Assembly: GCA_030562195.1 (NCBI GenBank)
Contig: CM060200.1
Span: 27,753,023-27,817,022, forward strand
Source: Nipponacmea schrenckii
Taxonomy: Eukaryota > Mollusca > Gastropoda > Lottiidae
Length of the DNA stretch: 64,000 nt
Direction of reading: 5' to 3'
This document shows, piece after piece, positions 23,301 to 35,412 of the stretch; the first letter of the stretch is position 1, and the number at the start of each line of letters is the position of its first letter. Below the pieces are notes generated by a model. It had not been told where the DNA came from, ran no database searches, and worked only from the letters and a program-made list of their open reading frames with translations. A program made the position numbers and the translations under genes.

Positions 23301-26300
23301 CGTGGGTAAAATATTTAACCTAATTGCATAAAACCTATAATTTTTAGTTGACAAATACATTGAAGTTTTCAAATCTGAAAATCTGGTCAGAATCGAACTG
23401 AAAATAAACTTGCAAAAGCAAAAAAACCTCAACTTCCGGTTCTCACTTCCCGTCAGTGATAGAACTTCCGGTTTTGTTTTATTTGATAATAGAAATCATT
23501 CTAAGATCAACTGTAGATTTAGAATTTCTGCAACTTTTACCAGTTTGTCTGCAAACTCATCCAAGAATCGCAAAAAAAAAAATAAAAAACTAGAATTGCT
23601 TACAATTATGAACGTATTTCGAGAGCCTTAAAATATTATGTAGGCTAAATTTGCAATTACCTACATCTAGACAATATATTGAATATCATTTGACCTAGTT
23701 TTCAAAGTCATAAAATAATTAGGTCACACCTTCCGTAACGGTTAATGATGGCGAAAATATGAAAATTATCAATTTTTGCTGTATTTCAGTACACTTATCT
23801 CTATGAATTTTTTAAGTAAGCCAAATTAAAAAATATCTACTCGTAGACAATATATTGAATATTATTTGACCTAATTTTCAAGGTCATAGATTAAGTGGGT
23901 CACACCTTCCGTACCCGTTAAAGTGACCTAATTTTGAAAAAATCGAAATTTAAATAATTCGAAAGAAAATACGAAATTTGAAAATCGGTCTCCAAGAAAA
24001 GGTAGATAATGATCCATTGTATCTATGTGCTAAATTTCATCAAAATCGGTCTATCAGTAGTGTCTGAATTTCGGATTTAAGAATTGTAACGAAAATTCAA
24101 AATGGCGGCCGATATGGCAGCTTGACCTAATTATTTAGGTCAAATCAATTACTATTGACAAGTTATTTATAAAACAGTTTTCACTTTTCACCTAGCAGTT
24201 ATAGACCGGAAGTTACGTAATTACGTCATTTGAGGCTAAACCGGAAGTGGAATTTTTTTTTTTCACATTTTTTCAAAAATTATAAACATATCGCCTATCA
24301 ACTGGTAAAGTTTCAAAATTTTACCATTTACATTAAAGGAGAAATCATGGTCTGAAATTTTTGCCGATGACCCTTGAATATTGAATTGCAAATCGTGGGT
24401 AAAATATTTAACCTAATTGCATAAAACCTATAATTGTTAGTTGACAAATACATTGAAGTTTTCAAATCTGAAAATCCGGTCAAAATCGAACTGAAAATAA
24501 ACTTGCTAAAGCAAAAAAACGTGAACTTCCGGTTCTCACTTCATGTCAGAGATAGAACTTTCGGTTTTGTTTTATTTGATAATAGAAATCATTCTAAGAT
24601 CAACTGTAGATTTAGAATTTCTGCACCTTTTACCAGTTTGTCTGCAAACTCATCCAAGAATTACAAAAAAAAAAAAAAAAAAAAAAAAAATAATCCGAAC
24701 GATTACAATACGTTTTCGTCGAAATATGTAACTAGAACTGTGAACAGTACTGAGAGTGGCAAACGACCCCTATGGGGCCACTTGATACAAGGTCACATGA
24801 TACAGCCTTTTTTAAACACTCAAAACAAACTTTTTAACAACCATTATAAGCATATGTATGGACAGCTTAGTTCAAGTACATTATTTGACTTGAAAATTAT
24901 TAAGGTAATTGAAGGTCAAGGTCACTTGATATAGCATTTTGAATTATTTTAAAAACTAAAACGGGTACAAAAAAATTGTTGTCGACCATTATAGGCCTGT
25001 GTGGATAGCAAAGGTCAAGAAAATTCTACTTGTAAAAATTCAGGGTCATTGAAGGTCAAGGTCATTTGATATAATTGTTGTCTATCATAATAGGCATATG
25101 TGTGGATAGCTTAGGTCAAGAATATTCTACTTGAAAAAATTCAGGGTCATTGAAGGTCAAGGTCATTTGATTTGGCCTTTTGAATTTTCAAAAAAATTCA
25201 ATCGGGCATTAAAAAAATTAAATTTGAAAATCAAAATTCTATTCCCAACAAGTTTTAGATAAAGTAATGAGGTTTCGAAAAACACCAAAATCGGACAAAT
25301 CGGATAAAAATTAGCGGACTTATTAAAATTTTGCTGAATGTTACCGGTCTGTGATGACACATAAAGTATCACTTCCGGTTTGGTTTTTTTATTCTAAAAG
25401 GGTTCTAATTATGCCTGATAGCATATATGTATAGCTCTTTTACTGATTTCTTACATACACCGGAAGCTGGGTGACCCGATGCGGTTCTAAAAAACCGGAA
25501 GTTCTCACACAAGAACCGGAAGTGGTAGAAACTTTTTTATGATGCGGTTTTATTTCTACAGGCGACTTCTCTATATTCTGTAATTAACAAAGTTATGCAA
25601 TTATCCATACTATTATAATGCAATTACTAACTACTGATGCAAAAAAATTTTAGTTTTATATATTCATTTTCTATTCCAGTACGTATCTTATCATATTTTT
25701 CAAACCAAATTTCTATACCATTTTCGAGTTGGGCTATGGAGCTTCCCGAAAAAAGAAAAAAAAAGTCTAATGAAAACAAAGAGTGGCAAATTTCTAATTT
25801 GCCACTCAATAAAATAATCCGAACGATTACAAAGTCAAAGTCGAAATACGTAATTAAATTACCCAACAATCATATTTAGTCAATGAGACTCCAAACATTT
25901 TTGGTCAATTACGGTCGTTTCGTTAGTTGAGGGTCTATCAGTAAGAGGTGGTTAATCAACAATGAATTGACCTCGAAAAAATAAGGACAATCGGTCTCCA
26001 TTATACTTAGTATATACTTATTGTGTTTGACAAACCTAATTTGGACATGCATTATGTTTATAAATGAGATCGTGTGTGATGGGATATAAGAGTGAGTGAA
26101 TGGATAAGAGAATTCAGAGGGAGGTTAGGATCCGTGGAATACAGATGTAACTATAACTTGATTTCTTCTTTCTATCAAAGAGATGTCTCCACATTGTGTA
26201 TTCCACAGCTATACCTGACTTTTGGATTTCAAGTTTTACTTTTCAGTTCTGATCCAAAACTCCATATCCAACGGTTTTGATCCAATCTGTGCCATCTTTC

Positions 26301-27603
26301 TCTTTTAGATATTGACCAATCCAGATTAGATTTTGCTAAGAGTTTAGGAGCAGATCATATCTTGAAAGTAACGAGTAAAGACCCTCAAGTTACGGCCAAT
26401 CAAATTGAAGAAATAATGGGCGATAAAGTTGACATCACAATAGAATGTAGCGGAGCTCCTCCTAGTATTAGAACAGGAATCTTTGTAAGTTTATTTTAGT
26501 AGCTTACATAATTGGTTAATAAATCTTAATTTTTGTTAGCTGTCTTCAGATATGAGCTTAACTTCTCTTCACATATATCTTCTTAATATCTACTTTATAT
26601 TTATAATGTTTATAAGACATATAGAAGAAGGAAGATTACTTTAAAAACTAACATATATAGATGTATTATTTCTTACTTTATTACATACTGCGATGTACTA
26701 CTTCTAGGTTCTTTACATACTACGATTCCAAAAACAAGCTGTATATACTACTTCTAGGTTTATTACATACTTCGATTCAAACGACTAACATATTATATAG
26801 ATGTACTACTTCTAGGTTTATTACATACTACAATTCAAACCACTAACATATATAGATGTACTACTTCTAGGTTTATTACATACTACGATTCAAACAACAA
26901 GGATATATAGATGTACTACTTCTAGGTTTATTACATACTACAATTCAAACCACAAATTTATATAGATGTACTACTTCTAGGTTTATTACATACTACGATT
27001 CAAAGAACAAAGATATATAGATATACTGAACCTGTCTCTAGGAATGACTGGACTATAGAGTATCGGATAAATATTTTGATTACTAAATTACAGGCTACAG
27101 CACCAGGTGGTTGTGTGGTATTAGTGGGACTAGGACCAGCGGATGTAGAGTTACCTATAGTTAATGCTAGTGTCAGAGAAGTTGATATTAGAGGAATATT
27201 CCGTTATGTCAACTGGTAAGTAAATTGGGGGCAAATGAACAAACCACCATGTAGTGTGCAATGAGGGAAGTTTGCAGGACAGCTGCTGAAAGTTAATCTC
27301 AATTTTTGTCAGGATTGAAACCTGGAAGCATGTGCATTACTCACTGAACCACTGCTGTTCTCTCTTAGACAATTTAGAGCACAAATCAATCTGTAGCAAG
27401 TTTACCATTATATTAGTTTAACTGTTAAAGCCTATTTATTATCTATTTACAGTTATCCTACAGCTCTAGCTATGGTAGCCTCAGGACAAGTGAATGTCAA
27501 GCCTCTTGTCACCCACAGATTTAAACTGGAGCAGGCTTTAGAAGCTTTTCAAATGGCAAAAGAGGGAAAAGGAGTCAAAATTATCATTAATTGTGAAAAA
27601 TAA
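17355..27603 (+). CDS. SORD: Sorbitol dehydrogenase (L-iditol 2-dehydrogenase)
   Basis: Exons 17355-17408, 19447-19480, 19733-19897, 20246-20405, 22381-22565, 26309-26484, 27094-27215 and 27453-27603 join in frame to 348 aa. The enzyme oxidises sorbitol to fructose with NAD+ in the cytosolic polyol pathway. It belongs to the zinc-containing medium-chain dehydrogenases. Catalytic-zinc residues are present: Cys41 ([11 protein letters not shown]), His66-Glu67 (LGHEAAG) and Glu152 (LLEPLSVG). The Rossmann turn is GAGPIG (176-181), with an acidic TDID segment after it as expected for NAD preference. Unlike human SORD, it keeps four cysteines at 96, 99, 102 and 110 (CKICKYC...C), the structural-zinc lobe of related dehydrogenases. 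The C-terminus [18 protein letters not shown] is typical. No frame damage is seen. Introns hold many repeats. Candidate poly(A) signals lie near 28147. Confidence 0.96.
19171..19430 (+). repeat. 24-bp minisatellite in SORD intron 1
   Basis: About ten copies of CATTAGCCTGACCTCTATACTGTA run in tandem just upstream of exon 2. Variants include TACTTTAGCC and TACATAAGCC. Confidence 0.9.
20530..21950 (+). mobile_element. Pearl-like element in SORD intron 4
   Basis: A 5' end TTTTTATACGCCCACATGAA at 20739 follows a fragmentary one at 20537. A short CCGT-rich run lies at 20787-20810, then tandem ~130-bp core units, then the 3' end GTGGGTGTATGTTATCTTGC CTGGCAAGCTATC near 21915-21950. The sequence across 21700-21760 is the unoccupied version of the nested insertion site at 11041. 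No protein is encoded. Confidence 0.8.
22723..24690 (+). repeat. Duplicated A-tailed repeat unit in SORD intron 5
   Basis: AACTAGAATTGCTTACAATT opens a unit at 22723 and again at 23588 (865 bp apart). Both units contain AATGGCGGCCGATATGGCAG, TGACCTAATTATTTAGGTCA, CCGGAAGTTACGTAATTACG and end with TCTGCAAACTCATCCAAGAA plus a poly(A) run. The second unit carries an extra ~230-bp piece near 23845-24080 that repeats part of the opening sequence. No protein is supported. It may be a retroposed or composite non-autonomous element. A hAT-like end (CAGGGCGGTTAATTTGGCCA) lies just upstream at 22618. Confidence 0.7.
24691..25880 (+). repeat. Repeat-derived tail of SORD intron 5, with GGTCAAGGTCA repeats and hairpin
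   Basis: AATAATCCGAACGATTACAA occurs at about 24690 and again near 25810, suggesting a further duplication. CATTGAAGGTCAAGGTCATTTGAT-like lines recur at about 24910, 25048 and 25150. GAGTGGCAAA / TTTGCCACTC at 25781-25806 forms a hairpin. Several CCGGAAGT/ACTTCCGG motifs occur. No gene is supported. Confidence 0.5.
26655..27017 (+). repeat. ~55-bp minisatellite in SORD intron 6
   Basis: Units of about 54-56 bp contain GATGTACTACTTCTAGGTTT and ATTACATACTACGATTCAAA. About six copies lie just upstream of exon 7. Confidence 0.85.
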
Positions 27604-27762
27604 TATGCATTCAGAACACATATTACTGAAATGTATTTTGCATCTTTTATACTGATATTGAGTATTTTCCCATAATTGCATCTTCTGTAATGTCTTCAGA
27701 AACAGACAGAGGTATATGTATATTATGGTCTATAAGGATCATTTGATTATGTCAATCACTTC

Positions 27763-28094
27763 TTAAAGGGATACTGCATCTTAGAATGGACATAAAATGA
27801 TCAATATCAATATATATATATATATATTCTTATCTGGTGCCATACAGTAACGTAATCCCTGTATTATCTGGAAAAGTTACAAAACTAAGTAATAATTGAA
27901 TAATGGTTAGTCAATTTATTAAGTTTTTTCAATAATCAATTGCATTTTGAAGTTTTTTGGATTTATTGCATTTTATAAGGATTCTGTTATATTATTTATG
28001 ACAGCAAGTTTATCTACTGATGTATATGTGCACTTATTGGCCTCGCTTATAATTGTTAAATTTTATGTTCATTCTAGACAAAGTAATCCTTAAA
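27763..28094. mobile_element. TTAA-flanked foldback MITE, near-complete
   Basis: TTAA then AGGGATACTGCATCTTAGAA begins the left end. AAATTTTATGTTCATTCTAG...AATCC then TTAA ends the right. The ends are imperfect inverted repeats. It lies directly 3' of the SORD stop codon. Confidence 0.7.
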
Positions 28095-28575
28095 TGTAAT
28101 TCATATATTTGATTTATTCAGTCATTCATTTCAATGATTTCATACACAATAAAAATATAATAATAATGCAGAAAATATATTTGAAATGTATATTAAGTTT
28201 TTCTGAGAAAGACCTTTGTTTAGCTGGATTACAAGACACTTCCATCTATCTCTACCCTCAAGATTTAAATTGGTTTATATTGTTTTATGGTGATTGTTAT
28301 TGAATGGAAACTAATGTGCAATTGTTATGATTATAAAATTATTTTTATATAAAATAATGTTCTTATTGAAGGGTTAAATAGGGTAGGGTTGTTGGGTAAC
28401 TCTGAGGATTTCATTTTTTGTAGCATTTTAGATAAACATGGGTATTTTCATTAAAGGGATGTGTTTGTCACCTTCGAATCATATGATTTCACCTTTGATA
28501 AATCTCTATTTGTATCAGGCCTTTGCTAGTATCTCCAAAACTTATATTATAATAGATTTAGTATCTTAGTCATCT

Positions 28576-28884
28576 GGGGCTAAAACTCCAAAACTTAACT
28601 TAAATAAAACCTGATTTAAAGAAATACAGTAAATTGATTGGATAATCTAACAATTCAAAATCAATGTTAGTGATTGTCCAATGACTAGACTAAAATCATC
28701 ATAGTTATTAGATTTGTGACCTTATTCTTGAAAACTGAACTTCAGATGATTTTAGTGTACTAGTTATCTAATTGGTCAACCACTAAAATGGATATTAAAT
28801 TTATTTTTGTTATCCAATCAAATTACTGTTTTTCTTAAAATATGGCTTTTATTTAAGTAAAGTTTTGGAGAATTAAGCCTGAGG
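28576..28884. mobile_element. Foldback MITE with ~65-bp imperfect inverted repeats
   Basis: Left CTCCAAAACTTAACTTAAAT ... TGATTGGATAA mirrors right TTATCCAATCAAATTACTG ... ATTTAAGTAAAGTTTTGGAG. A related fragment lies near 53580-53740 in an ADGRV1 intron. No coding sequence. Confidence 0.7.
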
Positions 28885-29734
28885 TACCAGCGTTTCTTGG
28901 AATAAAAATGTTAATAAGGTTAAATTTTTATAGAAACTGTCTGTAGACTTTCTGTGTTTTATCATAAAATGGAAAACGGAAGTGAACTTCTGACAGACCT
29001 ATGATGAAGGTTTATTTAAAGAAAATGTATTCAGATAGTCACCAGATGTTATATTCAATCAATGAAGTATTTAATATTGCAAACTGAATACCAGGTTGTA
29101 GATATTGGAAATATCTGATAATTTATGTGTATTTATAGGGTCAGTGTTTACAATTTTCATTAACAAAAGGTCATAAATTATACATGAAACTATTTCTAAA
29201 ATATATTATTTATATCAATGCATCTACTTGATTAAACTGAATTTGGTTTTAAAATGGTTAATTAAAAATGGAACTTACTAATTGTTAAGTTAGTAGCTTA
29301 GAGAAATTCTGTTTCCGGCCACAACAAGACTTAATAGTTGAAACCTTCAGAATAACTAGGAGACATCCAAAATTAGGCACTTATTAACTTATTTTACTTA
29401 ACTACATGTAGGTACAAGCAGAATGAACTTTTACACAAGCTTTTAAACTAATTTTGGATAATTAACTGAATCAATTTTTAGTCCAGTCCAGAGACACATT
29501 TCTCAAGATTTTGGTGTAAAATTTTCATGAATTTGAGCAAAAACTGTTTTCTACCAAAGAAAAAAACATAATGTCCTTTGAACATAAAAGCAACCCAATA
29601 GGACATAGGACTTGTGATGTTGTAGGGTTCATTTTAAGAAATTATGAAAAGTAGATATTAAATATTTTCTCTCTCTGTGAACTGAATTGTATTTGATGGC
29701 AGAAAGAATAACTTTACTGGATCTTTAAAAAAAT

Positions 29735-30003
29735 ATTGGAATAGATCCAGTAAGAGAAGTAATAGATTCAGTAAGAGAAGTGGAACAGATCCAGTAAGAG
29801 AATTGGAATGGATCCATTTAGAGAAGTGGAATAGATCCAGTAAGAGAAGTGGAATAGATCCAGTAAGAGTAGTGGAACAGATCCAGTAAGAGTAGTGGAA
29901 TAGATCCAGTACGAGAAATGGAATAGATCCAGTAAGAGTAGTGGAATAGATCCAGTACGAGAAATGGAATAGATCCAGTACGAGAAATGGAATAGATCCA
30001 GAA
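29735..30003 (+). repeat. 23-bp minisatellite (AATAGATCCAGTAAGAGAAGTGG)
   Basis: About twelve tandem copies of AATAGATCCAGTAAGAGAAG TGG and variants. The long open frame on the minus strand is a product of the repeat length and is not a gene. Confidence 0.9.
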
Positions 30004-30942
30004 CTGTAAGTTATTAATAACAATTAATAGAAAATGGTTTTAAAGAAACATATATAATTGAAATTACGAAAGGATTGGATGATGGCAGCCCTCTTTTCAT
30101 GGTGAGGTCTATAGGTATTGAGAATTTAGCGCCATCAACTGTCCTCTTTCAAAACCTTCAGTTAGTGGATATTGAGTTTACAACAATTTTTTTTTTCGAA
30201 ATTTCCTCAGGGAGGTAGAGAGAGAGAGAAACAGGGCAAAAATAAGGGCCTCAATACCAATTCTGTAGGCTACTAACGACAGGGCTGGGATTCAATTTTT
30301 TCAGTCATATCAAGTTCTCTCATTGTAAACTGTATGGTGTTGTATATCATGCCAATGAACTTGTAACTAATTTTATTTTGTGTTTCAGATTATTTTAAAA
30401 GTACTGTAAAGCTCATCAATGTATAGGCTACATAATAGGTGAGTACTACCGTAATGGCGGATCCTCAACATGGGTTTGCAGCATTTACATGGGGAAATAA
30501 TAAAAGAATTTTCTTAAATGTATATAGTGCACACCCCCTCTTTGTTGAGCCCGTTTTAGGGTAAAAACCTGTGCATTATACACAGTATTATACGTTATTT
30601 CATTGAACACATTATAATGTTTTTTTGGTATATTAGTACTTTTTGATGATATAACTCTCTGTTACTGTACTGAAATATAAAGTTTGATGCCATAGAACTA
30701 TAAGCTAATAAGTGCTAGTGACTGAATATTAAATAATTTTGGATGTTTCTAATGTGCATGCATACACTCATTTTGAACCCTTCCGTTCAAGAGTCTCGAA
30801 TCAGACTTAAATAATATCAAGCTGACATTATGTGCATCCTTTCATAGACAATAAACTGGATTATTTTGTAGAAATAACCTTTTTCGTGTGAGGTTTTGCC
30901 TTTTTCATGCAGGTGAAATTTCAGCTCGTTGAATAAACCAAG

Positions 30943-31109
30943 ATCTTGCATGTTTAAGATCTCTTGACAGTTGGAAATCAGTTAAAAGACTAGGGTTTTA
31001 ATGCTGTCCTGACAAAAGTTCCCTTAATTCACACTGCATGACGTTGTCCATCTTCATTAGCCCATTAGGTGCGGAAGAGTAGGACATAAAACTCCATTCA
31101 TTTCATTTT
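30943..31109 (+). repeat. tRNA-derived SINE, 5'-truncated
   Basis: It carries AAGATCTCTTGACAGTTGGA, GCTGTCCTGACAAAAGTTCC and the tail CATCTTCATTAGCCCATTAG...CATTCATTTCATTTT, all shared with the full copy at 44705. The tRNA-like head is missing. Confidence 0.7.
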
Positions 31110-31446
31110 GTCACATTAGTACTGATAGTCTTAGGTTGACTTTTCCTTGAGTTACTGATGAAAGTATAAACGCAAAAGTAGTATATATACAGTATGTTTA
31201 TTGAACACCTGTTTTATGGCTCGTATTGTCATGTAAATCTAGATCCAATACAATATTAAAACTAGAATTTTACTATCTCAATATAAGAATCATTTAGAAA
31301 AATAATAGAATAGAATATCATCTAGACCTTTGTGAGGATAAGTGAGCAAGCGTCTAACACACCTATCCATGGCAGCTCCCAGCACTATTTTGAAGGTTAT
31401 TCTTGATAATAAAAGATTAGGGGCACTATCTGATTTACAGATACTT

Positions 31447-34400
31447 GTATTTTAATGAAATATCTAGAGTTGTATTTTAATGAAATGTCTAGAGTTGTAT
31501 TTTAATGAAACATCTAGAGTTGTATTTTGATGAAATATCTCGAGTTGTATTTTAATAAAATATCTAGAGTTGTATTGTCATGAAACATCTAGAGTTGTAT
31601 TTTAATGAAATATCTCGAGATGTATTTTGATGAAATATCTCGAGTTGTATTTTAATGAAATATTTAGATTGTATTTTAATGAAATATCTAAGTTTTATTT
31701 TGATGAAATATATTGGTTTGTTTTTTGATAAAATATCTAGAGCTGTATTTTAATGAAATATCTCAAGTAGTATTTTACTGAAATATCTAGAGTTGTATGT
31801 TAATGAAATATCTAGAGTTGTATTTAAATGAAATACCTCAAGTAGTATTTTAATGAAATACCTCAAGTAGTATTTTAATGAAATATCTAGATTGTATTTT
31901 AATGAAATATCTCAAGTAGTATTTTAATGAAATATCTCGAGTTGTATTTTAATGAAATATCTCGAGTTGTATTTTACTGAAATATCTCGAGTTGTATTTT
32001 AATGAGATATCTCAAGTAGTATTTTAGTGAAATATCTAGATTGTATTTTAATGAAATATCTAGAATTGTATTTTAATGCAATATCAAGAGTTGTATTTTA
32101 ATGAAATATCTTGAGTTGTATTTTAATGAAATATCTAGATTGTATTTTAATGAAATATCTAGAGTTCTATTTTGATGAAATATATAGGTTTGTTTTTTGA
32201 TAAAATATCTAGAGCTGTACTTTAATGAAATATCTCGAGTTGTATTTTAATGAAATATCTTGAGTTGTATTTTAATGAGATATCTCAAGTAGTATTTTAG
32301 TGAAATATCTAGATTGTATTTTAATGAAATATCTAGAATTGTATTTTAATGCAATATCAAGAGTTGTATTTTAATGAAATATCAAGAGTTGTATTTTAAT
32401 GAAATATCTAGATTGTATTTTAATGAAATATCTAGAGTTCTATTTTGATGAAATATATAGGTTTGTTTTTTGATAAAATATCTAGAGCTGTACTTTAATG
32501 AAATATCTAGAGTTGTGTTTTAATGCAATATCTAGAGTTGTATTGTAATGCAATATCTAGAATTGTATTGTAATGAAATATCTAGAGTAATATTTTGATG
32601 AAATATCTATAGTAATATTTTGATGAAATATGTAGAATTGTATTTTGATGAAATATTTAGAGTTGTGTTTTAATGAAATATCTAGAGTTGTATTTTAATG
32701 AAATATCTAGAGTAATATTTTGATGAAATATCTAGAATTGTATTTTGATGAAATATCTACAGTTGTATTTAATGCCATATCTAGAGTTGTCTTTTGATGA
32801 AATATCTAGAGTTATATTTTGATGAAATATCAAGAGTTGTATTTTGCATCTAGAGTTTTATGTTGATAAAATATCTAGAGTTGTATTTTAATGAAATATC
32901 TAGAGTTGTATTTTGATGAAATATTTAGAGTTTTATTTTCATGAAATATAAAGAGTTGTATTTTCATGAAATATCTAGAGTTATATTTTAATGAAATATC
33001 TAGAGTTATATTTTAATGAAATATCTAGAGTTGTATTTTGATGAAATATCTAGAGTTGTATTTTGCATCTAGAGTTTTATTTTGATGAAGTATCTAGAGT
33101 TATATTTTAATGAAATATCTAGAGTTGTATTTTGATGAAAATATCTAGAGTTGTATTTTGATGAAATATCTAGAGTGGTTTTGTAATGAAATATCTAGAG
33201 TTGTATTTTCATGAAATATCTAGAGTTGTATTTTCATGAAATATCTAGAGTTGTATTGTAATGAAATATCTAGAGTTGTATTTTGATGCCATATCTAGAG
33301 TTGTATTTTGATGAAATATCTAGAGTTATATTTTGATGAAATATCTAGAGTTATATTTTGATGAAATATCTAGAGTTGTATTTTGCATCTAGAGTTTTAT
33401 GTTGATAAAATATCTAGAGTTGTATTTCAATTAAATATCTAGAGTTGTATTTTGATGAAACATTTAGAGTTGTATTTTCATGAAATATATAGAGTTGTAT
33501 TTTCATGAAATATCTAGAGTTGTATTTTCATGAAATATCTAGAGTTATATTTTAATGAAATATCTAGAGTTGTATTTTGATGAAATATCTAGAGTTGTAT
33601 TTTGATGAAATATCTAAGGTTGTATTTTGCATCTAGAGTTTTATTTTGATGAAATATCTAGAGTTTTATGTTGATAAAATATCTAGAGTTGTATTTTAAT
33701 GAAATATCTAGAGTTGTATTTTGATGAAATATTTAGAGTTTTATTTTCATGAAATATAAAGAGTTGTATTTTCATGAAATATCTAGAGTTATATTTTAAT
33801 GAAATATCTAGAGTTATATTTTAATGAAATATCTAGAGTTGTATTTTGATGAAATATCTAGAGTTGTATTTTGCATCTAGAGTTTTATTTTGATGAAGTA
33901 TCTAGAGTTATATTTTAATGAAATATCTAGAGTTGTATTTTGATGAAAATATCTAGAGTTGTATTTTGATGAAATATCTAGAGTGGTTTTTAATGAAATA
34001 TCTAGAGTTTATTTTCATGAAATATATAGAGTTGTATTTTCATGAAATATCTAGAGCTGTATTTAATGAAATATCTAGAGTTGTATTTTAATGCAATATC
34101 TAGAGTTGTATTTTGATGAAATATCTAGAGTTGTATTTATGAAATATCTAGAGTTATATTTTGATGAAATATCTAGAGTTTATTTTGATCTAGAGTTTTA
34201 TTTTGATGAAAATATCTAGAGTTGTATTTTGATGAAATATCTAGAGTTGTTTTTAATGAAATATCTAGAGTTGTATTTTCATGAAATATCTAGAGTTGTA
34301 TTTTCATGAAATATCTAGAGTTGTATTTTATGAAATATCTAGAGTTGTATTTTAATGCCATATCTAGAGTTGTATTTTGATGAAATATCTAGAGTTATAT

Positions 34401-35412
34401 TTTGATGAAATATCTAAGTTTATTTTGATCTAGAGTTTTATTTTGCATCTAGAGTTTTATGTTGATAAAATATCTAGAGTTGTATTTTAATGAAATATCT
34501 AGAGTTGTATTTTGATGAAATATTTAGAGTTTTATTTTCATGAAATATAAAGAGTTGTATTTTCATGAAATATCTAGAGTTATATTTTAATGAAATATCT
34601 AGAGTTATATTTTAATGAAATATCTAGAGTTGTATTTTGATGAAATATCTAGAGTTGTATTTTGCATCTAGAGTTTTATTTTGATGAAGTATCTAGAGTT
34701 ATATTTTAATGAAATATCTAGAGTTGTATTTTGATGAAAATATCTAGAGTTGTATTTTGATGAAATATCTAGAGTGGTTTTGTAATGAAATATCTAGAGT
34801 TGTATTTTCATGAAATATCTAGAGTTGTATTTTCATGAAATATCTAGAGTTGTATTGTAATGAAATATCTAGAGTTGTATTTTGATGCCATATCTAGAGT
34901 TGTATTTTGATGAAATATCTAGAGTTATATTTTGATGAAATATCTAGAGTTATATTTTGATGAAATATCTAGAGTTGTATTTTGCATCTAGAGTTTTATG
35001 TTGATAAAATATCTAGAGTTGTATTTCAATTAAATATCTAGAGTTGTATTTTGATGAAACATTTAGAGTTGTATTTTCATGAAATATATAGAGTTGTATT
35101 TTCATGAAATATCTAGAGTTGTATTTTCATGAAATATCTAGAGTTATATTTTAATGAAATATCTAGAGTTGTATTTTGATGAAATATCTAGAGTTGTATT
35201 TTGATGAAATATCTAAGGTTGTATTTTGCATCTAGAGTTTTATTTTGATGAAATATCTAGAGTTGTATTTTGATGAAATATCTAGAGTTGTATATTGCAT
35301 CTAGAGTTTTATTTTGATGAAATATCTAGAGTTTTATTTTGATGAAATATATAGAGTTGTACTTTGATGAAACATCTTAAGTTATGTTTTGATGAAATAT
35401 ATAGGGTTTTAT
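31447..35412 (+). repeat. 4-kb satellite of 25-bp units with higher-order repeats
   Basis: About 160 copies of AGAGTTGTATTTTGATGAAATATCT (25 bp) and variants run without interruption. Most units in the 3' two-thirds contain TCTAGA; units in the first kilobase more often have CTCGAG. Short units ending GCATCTAGAG mark larger blocks: the junction GCATCTAGAGTTTTATGTTG occurs at 32846, 33385, 34445 and 34984. Blocks from 32846 and 34445 are near-identical for about 800 bp at an offset of exactly 1599. A third related block starts near 33650. Confidence 0.95.

Noticed and set aside
29658..30023. 121-codon open frame on the minus strand
   Set aside because: It is the translation of a 23-bp minisatellite, with no start context or conserved domain.
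31447..35412. CRISPR or telomere-like array
   Set aside because: Units are contiguous 25-bp monomers without spacers and do not match a telomere motif. It is a satellite.
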